Made by a program: the position numbers and the translations under genes. The notes beneath the pieces are model-generated. The model was not told the origin of the DNA and ran no database searches. It saw only the letters and a program-made list of their open reading frames with translations. Shown here piece after piece: positions 9,401 through 15,130 of a stretch of DNA of 15,130 nt. How positions within the stretch are numbered: position 1 is the first letter of the stretch; each line of letters begins with the position of its first letter. The stretch is from Zancudomyces culisetae (taxonomy: Eukaryota > Kickxellomycota > Harpellomycetes > Harpellales > Legeriomycetaceae): NCBI GenBank assembly GCA_001969505.1, contig LSSK01000998.1, forward strand, positions 1 through 15,130, read 5' to 3'.

Positions 9401-10410
9401 CATTTATCTCTGCACCAAACATGAATACAGGTATTAATATTTAATATTGAGTATATAGCTTCTATCTATTAGGTATATAAATACTTGCTTAGATTATATA
9501 TGCAAATTATTCTTATATAAAGCGAATTAATCATGAAGCTTGTTTTTCTACAAACATCGGTTGATTTACAGGAAAGAGCTGTTCAGATGCAAACGACAGT
9601 TCTGATCTCAATTGGCAAGCAGGATCAACATTTTTTGTAAACTTTATAAAACAATCTGGGGTGGAAAACACTACCACGGTTGATCATCGAGTTTCTAGAG
9701 TGTTCCTAAGCCAAAATATTTCTGAAAAGCTATCCAAGTCGATATTTTGTGGTGAAAATGAAGTTTGGCTGGGAGCACCATATGCAGACCATGGTAAGTC
9801 GTTTTTTGCTAATTTAGGAGCGTATAATAGTCAATCAATATGTGGTAAATATAGCAACGTTATCATGTACTTATAATTGTGTTTGTTATATTTTTAGAAC
9901 GGGGAAGAGTATACACTTGGGATTATAACAAGAATTCCGATTTTAAATGTTACCTTTATAAAACACAGTCCAATGGTAAGAGATAACTAAAGAAATCAGC
10001 AGCCATTATTTTTTAATATCAATATAACCAGGGTTTTTAAAATATATCGAAACTAGCCTCACGTTTTGGAAACCAGATAATCTTTCTTGGTGGAATCTCG
10101 CAACAAAAGGAGAAGCTGATAGTATCACAGGCCCACAATTCGCACTTTTCAAAGTAACTACCAATATTTTATTATTTAATGTTTTTTTTCCCCTTTAATA
10201 GATATCCCAGTGTTGTGAGTAACCGATTTACCTGTTATAATATTATAGGAAAGCTGGAACAATACACATTTTTTCAAACTAGCGTTTATAGTGTTTGAAA
10301 TTCTGCAAAAGAATGAGGTGTACTACTATGAAAAGGGATGTTTGAATGCATGTTTTTATATCCAGAGTTTGGATTATGTGTGGATAACCACATCCATAAA
10401 CACATTATAG
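6461..10410 (+). CDS. GPLD1: Secreted GPI-specific phospholipase D homologue (nine exons)
   Basis: Homologue of glycosylphosphatidylinositol phospholipase D, which cleaves the inositol phosphate of GPI anchors. Exons 6461-6982, 7114-7897, 8069-8592, 8726-9219, 9357-9430, 9572-9793, 9898-9975, 10032-10153 and 10249-10410 join in phase to 993 residues (human GPLD1: 840). A short signal peptide (1-14) precedes CGPNVH, as in the mature mammalian enzyme. The zinc-dependent phospholipase domain has candidate metal ligands His20, Asp67 (FPDW), His83 (AHWTPF), His120/Asp124/His128 and His153/Asp157. The YFRGGLNSMA segment in exon 2 also matches the family. Integrin-like FG-GAP repeats follow, with calcium-loop motifs at 426-434 (DFNGSGKPS), 513-521 (DFDHDGIDD) and 586-594 (DVDGDGKKD), and GAPYADHGERGRVYTW across the exon 6/7 junction. 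Oddities are a Lys/Asn-rich linker (about 290-400), an insertion near 685-740, and a C-terminus of weak similarity. Exons 8 and 9 are the least certain. Confidence 0.88.
8707..8715 (+). repeat. G9 homopolymer in GPI-PLD intron 3
   Basis: Nine guanines lie 10 bp before the TAG acceptor of intron 3 (8593-8725), a place where a pyrimidine tract is usual. The exon start at 8726 is supported by the translated AGSVFVLF, an FG-GAP-like strand, and by phase agreement with exon 3. Confidence 0.8.
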
Positions 10411-10726
10411 ATTTATATATAAAGAAACCAGGCTACAACATTAGAAGCTTGCACTTGTTTTTGTTTTGCCAAAACTAATAAAATAGTAAAAATAACGCGA
10501 TTGGCTGTTTGTATTTGAACACACGAATCATTGCTTTGTCTTTCTAATTTCCTAGAATTATTTGTTGGTTGTTTTTCAGCTTAGAAAAAAGAACAAAAAT
10601 AACAACCTTAGCTCTAGCACTAAAACCAACACTAACACTATTTATTATCCTTCTTGAATTTCATTTCTTTCACTTTCTTCAGATTTTTTAAAAAAGCGAA
10701 TATCCAGAGACGGAAAAAAGCACAGA
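10411..10726. other. Intergenic: GPI-PLD 3' end and calmodulin-like promoter
   Basis: AATAAA at 10477-10482, 67 bp after the GPI-PLD stop, is a candidate polyadenylation signal. The second half (about 10630-10690) is rich in C and T on the plus strand, as is common just upstream of transcription starts in fungi. No TATA box is obvious next to the ATG at 10727. No coding signal is seen. Confidence 0.5.
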
Positions 10727-11173
10727 ATGAGTCACACATTTTCAGGTGAGGAGGTAGATGAGTTTAGAGAGGCTTTCAGCTTGTTTGACCAAGACAACGA
10801 CGGTTATGTGTCTAAAGCCGAACTGGGCTCAGTATTGAGATCATTGAACAGAACTATTACTGAAAATGAACTTCAAGAACTTTTTGTGCAAGCAGATTCA
10901 GATAATGATGGAAAAGTGAATTTCAATGAATTTGTAAAGATAATGTCAAAGGAACTAGAGTTTGTAAGCGGAGAAGATGAGATTTTGGAGGCCTTCAAAG
11001 TTTTTGACAAAGACGGAGCCGGTTTCATTCCAATATCTGAGCTTAGACACATAATGACCTCGTTAGGAGAAAAGTTGAGTGAGGAGGAGGTTGAAGAAAT
11101 GCTTAAAGAAGCTGATATTTACGGTGATGGGAAGGTTTACTATGATCAATTTGTAAAATTAATAGCATTATAA
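10727..11173 (+). CDS. Divergent calmodulin-like EF-hand protein (intronless)
   Basis: 148 residues with four EF-hands in calmodulin order and spacing, and the family phrases [18 protein letters not shown] and [13 protein letters not shown]. It is a calcium sensor that would bind target peptides in the cytosol. Loops at 21-32 ([12 protein letters not shown]) and 57-68 ([12 protein letters not shown]) look competent. Loop 94-105 has Ala98 at coordinating position 5. Loop 130-141 ([12 protein letters not shown]) has Tyr at position 3 and Gln at position 12 instead of Asp and Glu, so the fourth site is probably dead, as in yeast Cmd1. Only four methionines remain (1, 73, 110, 125) against nine in vertebrate calmodulin, so the peptide-binding pockets differ. 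This is more likely a paralogue than the housekeeping calmodulin, but it could be the only, fast-evolving copy. The ATG has A at -3. Confidence 0.9.
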   Translation: MSHTFSGEEVDEFREAFSLFDQDNDGYVSKAELGSVLRSLNRTITENELQELFVQADSDNDGKVNFNEFVKIMSKELEFVSGEDEILEAFKVFDKDGAGFIPISELRHIMTSLGEKLSEEEVEEMLKEADIYGDGKVYYDQFVKLIAL

Positions 11174-11742
11174 ATGTGTTTATACAATCCAACTTAGTAG
11201 TCGCAAGGCGTTAATTCTTATTGTGTTCCTTTCCCGCTTTTTTCAAACTAAATATATTAAATCTAGAACCATCCAATTTAGATGAACTCAAAACTTTTCA
11301 CTCCACTGAGTACTCTTCAGAATATTAGTAGCGGAGCCTGATGGTCAGCATGATATATACAGTAAAGGACCTTTTGGATACCTGTCTCCGATTCTTTTTT
11401 ATATGAATTTAAACGACTTGACTTGCATCCACTGCTGTTATAATGTGTCAGCCTCTCAAACAGAATTGACAAGAGTCCATCCATTTCGCATATATATAAT
11501 AATATAACAACAACCAAAAACTGAACTTGGGTGGTTCTGTGTATTATCTATTTGACCTCCTCCACATATTATACATGTCCTTATTTAAAAATAAAAATAA
11601 AATCAGTTCACTTCTGATGAAAATATTAAACATCACAAAACCGTGAAATCCCGTAGTAAAATACTAAACCCAGAAAAAAAAGGAAAAGTCAAAAGGTTCC
11701 GTAATAGGACGATAAGAAGATAAATCTGTATGTGGTGACTGA
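11174..11742. other. Convergent 3' intergenic region, calmodulin-like / EHD
   Basis: It lies between two convergent stop codons. It holds AATAAA on the plus strand at 11590-11595 and 11596-11601, candidate polyadenylation signals for the calmodulin-like gene though far (about 420 bp) from its stop. I find no TTTATT (minus-strand AATAAA) for the EHD gene close to its stop. The minus-strand open frame at 11317-11517 has no family features and is treated as chance. Confidence 0.5.
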
Positions 11743-13748
11743 CTATAAATCAAGCCCCAGATCGTTATATACTTTTTCTTTAGCCAATTTAAGGTCAATA
11801 CCACTCTTAACCATGTAACAGAGCCTCATAGCAACTTCAAACTGAACAGAATCCAATGATCCCCTATCTTCAGCATCAGCAATAAACCAAATGTCTTTTA
11901 AATCTTCTTTAAACAAACCAACACCCTCCATTAGCTCTGATGCTATTTTTGCACTTATAAGCCTGGTTTTGCTGTCGCAATGTTTGTTAAAGAGCTCCAA
12001 ATAATGAAGAGTAGATGGTCCCACGGGGTTGGATGCACCCTGAGTGTCTGGAGAAGAGCTACCCGAGCCTGTGTACCTGGGTGGAGGTCGCGGAGGCATT
12101 GGGCGATGTGATGCTGAAGTGGTGGCTTGTGAATGTAAATGATCTTCTCCATTCTCTTTTTGACTCCATGGGAAACTGTCTTCGGCGTAGCTATTTGGGA
12201 AATTTTGCATAAGCCTAGGGAAATCCTTGCTCAGAGCTGCTTCGACATTTGATAACAACCTTTTATCCAGCTTTTTGAATTTCGAAATGTCATAGTTTTC
12301 TAAAATTTCCCGAAAAACTAGGGGGTTAGGAAAATCTCCTGGAGAAAGTCCATTCAGTTGCTGAATCTTTACAAATTCCTCTTTCAAATTATTCAAAAGC
12401 TTTTGTGCCTTCTTGGTTTTTCCAAACACCGCTGGCATTTCATTTTTCAAATGGCTGATAATATACGCGTGAACTTTTGCCTGACGGGTTCTTTTTACCA
12501 TATCGTTCACTCGTCTAATAGCGGCATTTTTTGGAATTTGCCTAAGGCAGTCCATAAGGTCGTTCTGCTCTTTTTTAAGAAGATCTGTGCTATCACCAAA
12601 CTTTATCTTTAGGGGAGGTTTTGATGAGGGCCAGAAAGACCCTAAATAGACACGAATGACTTCTGGCGTCGCCACTATCTTCCCTAATGACCACATAAGC
12701 GCGCCATACCTAAATTTTTGATCCCTTGGTTAGTCAATACACATTTATGTTGGAATTTCAATAAATTTAATACGCATGTTATAAGTACATACACTCTCAT
12801 TAACTGCTGCTGGTCTATTTGATCACATTTATTCAGCACAATTCTGGTCTTATCCTCTAAACCTCTTAGACTTGTAATCACTACTCTAAACTCATCTGAA
12901 ATGTCGAGTTTATACCCATCAAATAGTATCAGTATAAGATCTGCACGCTCAGCAAACCACTGAACCGCTTTTGTAAAATCATATCCTCTGTCCATTTGTT
13001 TTGCACCCGATAGAATTCCTGGAGAATCTATTATGGTGATATTTTGCAATACTGACTTGTTCATATGTGATACCTAAAAGTACACCCAAACGTGTTTACA
13101 CAGAACGGTTAGTACACTTCAGAGTATATCCACAAAGTAGTAAAATTTTTGGCATTCTTGAATATTTTCATACCTGGAATCTAGACAAAAACTTTGTTCC
13201 AAACTTCTGTAAGCCAGTAAATGGTAAGTCTCCTGATACAGCGGCAGCATGACCTGGTATTATTTTGCTTGAGGCCCCAGACATCACCGCAGTGAACTTG
13301 TCCGTTGTCTGTTTCAAGTTCATTAAAAAAAATTAACTTTGGTGTACTTAATACTTCCTGTCTTTCATCTGACCCTTGTTTTGGATTTGGAAGACATATC
13401 GAAATTGTAGAAAGAATTGGATTGAAGAAATACAGAAGAGAAAAATATAAATTCACTCACCGGCTCGATGCCAATATACGATCCAGGGTACTCTTCACCA
13501 AGGATATACTCTATAAATGTTGTTTTCCCCGTAGAATATTGACCAATCAATAAGACCATCGGTGCGGCCTCAATGTCTTTTGGAGTTAAGGGTTCAGAAT
13601 GGAATCCCTCAAATGAATACGCCTTTTCCAAGGGTGCAATCTTTTTAAAGTAAACATCCTGAAGCTCAGCAATTGTTTCTTTGAAAATGTCCTCGCTGGT
13701 CACAGGACATCTAATACTGGTTTCCAGGGCCTTCTTTTTATCGCTCAT
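11743..13748 (-). CDS. EHD: EHD-family dynamin-like ATPase with C-terminal EH domain (four exons)
   Basis: Eps15-homology-domain ATPase (EHD1/RME-1/Past1 family). These proteins oligomerise on endosomal membranes, tubulate or sever them, and recruit NPF-motif partners. Exons (13748-13461, 13308-13174, 13073-12793, 12709-11743) give 556 residues; human EHD1 has 534. The introns are 152, 100 and 83 bp; the last splits a Val codon and restores RVYGALMWSLGK, a family signature. Motifs are P-loop GQYSTGKT (69-76), switch TTD (97-99), DSPG (157-160) and NKCD (222-225). The helical stalk includes NAAIRRVNDMVKR and KVHAYIISHLKNEMP. A proline-rich linker (about 438-446) precedes the EH domain (about 468-556), which keeps the NPF-pocket Trp509. 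The EH calcium loop (513-524, DAEDRGSLDSVQ) is degenerate, with Arg at position 5 and Gln at 12. The start is the ATG of MSDKKKAL; the open frame continues upstream only to non-ATG codons. Confidence 0.95.
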
Positions 13749-14590
13749 TTTTGTATTTTCGAATTCTACATTCACCTAAAGTTTTGATAGTTACAGATTT
13801 AAAAAAAACGGAATTTTGAAAATCGCACAAGGAGAAAACCCGTACATAATATTTCTGAAAGGCGTTGTATTGTGGTCAAGTTATTTAGACATAAGTTATA
13901 ACCATAGTAGTAGCTGTATCGAAATTATAAACCCCGGTTGCAGGCATTGGCTGTAATTTCTTGAATTGGGATAAATACCAATTTTGCTATGTCAGCTATG
14001 ATTGGATAATGAATGAAAAAACATTGGGGTAATGGTGGTAACTCCCCTACACTTGGAAATGCATAGCTAGATCTCACCTAAAAGCCAAGAGTATGACTTG
14101 GATTTGGACAAAGTAAAAAACAAGCCGAAAAAAAGACACGGAGAACGATCCAATCAGACGCAAAGTCGAAGATAACCAGCCTTACTCCCCTTGCTGGTCG
14201 TAAACGCCAATCCATCTTCAAGGCCCTAAACCAGTTTTTATAGTCTACTCCACACATGGTAGACTCTTATTTTTTTTTAAAAAAAAAGAAACGAGATGGT
14301 ATTCAGAAATAGGGCACTAAGCACGTGACAAACAAACAATAGTTAAGGGTGTGAGACTTTGTCTTACAATTGACTGCTACCGGTTCAAAGGTAAAAATAC
14401 CAACATTGAACCGTTCCTAAGCTAAGGTACAGGGTACAAATAGCTTTCAGTGGTAACTAGCTTTGAAGTAGATATATCAATATAAGATAGGCAGAATTAT
14501 ATATGCATATTTATATTTTAAAAACCAAGCAAGGTGGACGTGTGTTTATAAAATAAGGGGGCTACCAATGATATAATAAATATAAAGAGT
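13749..14590. other. Intergenic: EHD promoter and 3' flank of the repeat-protein gene
   Basis: About 840 bp with no coding signal on either strand. It holds a 7-bp perfect hairpin at 14242-14265 followed by a T9A9 junction at 14270-14287. ATG-TAG on the minus strand (13771-13766) lies 17 nt before the EHD start codon. ATTGG motifs at 13994-13998 and 14023-14027 are CCAAT boxes in the EHD sense, about 250-280 bp upstream of its start, and could be promoter elements. Confidence 0.5.
14242..14265. repeat. Perfect 7-bp hairpin next to a T9A9 tract
   Basis: AGTCTAC (14242-14248) and GTAGACT (14259-14265) are reverse complements around a 10-nt loop. Four bases later comes T9A9 (14270-14287), itself an inverted repeat. 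On the minus strand it lies about 330 bp after the stop of the repeat protein, and could be a distal 3' element or an EHD promoter element. Confidence 0.5.
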
Positions 14591-15130
14591 TTAGCAAACA
14601 TCAGCAGGACAAATTATGTTAATGTTGCTGATATTAGCAGTATCTGTAAATGGAGCAAATGCAACATTGTGAAGATCGATATTTGAAACTTTCTGAGTCA
14701 TTCTGAATTTACCATTCGAGTAAACGGAAATAGATCCATCTATATAGTTAATGCTTAGGCTGGAGCTACCAACGCGTTTTCTATATCTATGATCACGTTT
14801 GACAATACTCATCTTTGCCTTCTTTATCGAGTTTATTCCGGAGTTTAAACCAAATTGCACTTCCAAGCTTCCATCAGAGCTTTGGGAGCCATTTTTGTCC
14901 ATAAGAATAGCAAAGAAGTCTGATGAGGAACTAGCATCAAATGAAAGAATAAAGTCACTCTTTTTGCAAGGAATTGTAATGGACTCATCAAACTTGTAAT
15001 CTTTGCGTCTAGAGACTGAGGAAATATCCATTGAAGAGAATTCAAACGAAGTTTGACATGAGGTGGGTAAGGTTGAGTCGGTTGAGTCGGCTGATTCGGT
15101 TGAGCTTGATGATTCAGTTGAGCTTGATGA
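14591..15130 (-). CDS. Ser/Thr-rich repeat protein, C-terminal part (5' end outside window)
   Basis: The frame is open from the right edge to a stop at 14591, 179 residues. The codons upstream of the internal ATG at 15031 continue in frame to the edge, so that ATG is not the start. The first 18 or so residues are a low-complexity 6-residue repeat (SSSSTE and variants such as SADSTD), typical of O-glycosylated stalks of fungal cell-surface proteins. About 160 residues follow with alternating hydrophobic strands and four cysteines (SCQ, PCK, ICP, final C), which suggests an extracellular beta-sandwich. The pattern DFILSFDA ... SINYIDGSISVY faintly resembles FAMeT/DUF3421-like or lectin-like folds, but I do not recognise the family. 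No C-terminal hydrophobic GPI signal or membrane segment is present, since it ends in ICPADVC. A secreted or wall-bound adhesin-like role is inference. Confidence 0.75.
   Translation of the reverse strand, partial: SSSSTESSSSTESADSTDSTLPTSCQTSFEFSSMDISSVSRRKDYKFDESITIPCKKSDFILSFDASSSSDFFAILMDKNGSQSSDGSLEVQFGLNSGINSIKKAKMSIVKRDHRYRKRVGSSSLSINYIDGSISVYSNGKFRMTQKVSNIDLHNVAFAPFTDTANISNINIICPADVC
15072..15130. repeat. Tandem 18-bp repeat continuing past the right edge
   Basis: Units start at 15081, 15099 and 15117 on the plus strand. The last two share GTTGAGCTTGATGA exactly. The first keeps GTTGAG and CTGATTC with changes, and a 9-bp GTTGAGTCG duplication begins at 15072. On the coding (minus) strand each unit encodes six residues of the Ser/Thr/Glu stalk. 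The array is cut by the window edge, so its length is unknown. Confidence 0.8.

Noticed and set aside
10202-10214. 13-nt microexon (TAG acceptor before, GTGAGT donor after) inside GPI-PLD intron 8
   Set aside because: Its flanking introns would be only 48 and 34 nt, below any other intron here. Inclusion would give a stop after four codons, whereas skipping it keeps a 53-codon frame open.
11317-11517. 66-codon minus-strand open frame between the convergent genes
   Set aside because: No recognisable motif; it lies in the 3' flanks of two well-supported genes and starts without supporting context.
12684-13456. Open frames on both strands around the EHD introns taken as separate proteins
   Set aside because: The minus-strand pieces are exons of one EHD gene read through into introns. 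The 13181-13456 frame is exon 2 read out of phase, and the plus-strand frames are antisense.
1-15130. Prokaryotic defence, CRISPR, toxin-antitoxin or mobile-element system
   Set aside because: All confident genes are intron-bearing or otherwise eukaryotic households; no transposase, reverse transcriptase, terminal repeats or spaced repeats are visible.

Overview
This window reads as nuclear DNA of a small, AT-rich eukaryotic genome, most likely an early-diverging fungus. A zygomycete-grade lineage such as Kickxellomycotina/Harpellales is my best guess, made from gene content and composition and not from any search. The grounds are short spliceosomal introns (14 modelled, 56-171 bp, GT-AG, mostly TAG acceptors), the standard code, a fungal-type FSH1 serine hydrolase and Dbp4 helicase, and an EHD-type ATPase plus a secreted GPI-PLD-like enzyme, which yeasts lack. 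I see no mobile elements, CRISPR arrays, rRNA or tRNA genes.

Layout. Positions 1-645 are AT-rich upstream DNA. An FSH1-like serine hydrolase (+, three exons, 646-1644) converges on the ribosome-biogenesis helicase Dbp4 (-, two exons, 1633-4253), and their coding ends overlap by 12 bp. From 4254 to 6460 lies about 2.2 kb of mostly non-coding DNA holding one doubtful minus-strand exon, a G-quadruplex motif and a 10-bp inverted repeat. A nine-exon gene for a secreted GPI-specific phospholipase D homologue follows (+, 6461-10410), then an intronless, divergent calmodulin-like gene (+, 10727-11173). A four-exon EHD (Eps15-homology-domain) dynamin-like ATPase gene (-, 11743-13748) converges on the calmodulin-like gene. 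The right edge holds the 3' part of a Ser/Thr-rich, repeat-bearing protein with an unrecognised C-terminal domain (-, 14591 to beyond 15130).

The genes look like ordinary, functionally unrelated neighbours: ribosome assembly, a small hydrolase, GPI-anchor cleavage, calcium sensing, endosomal membrane remodelling and a probable surface protein. I find no evidence for a cooperating cluster or a new multi-gene system. The most useful output is the spliced gene models, which single-frame reading misses, and a few structural oddities: the overlapping gene ends, the calmodulin-like protein with a broken fourth EF-hand, the EHD with a degenerate EH calcium loop, the GPI-PLD insertions, and the repeat protein at the edge.
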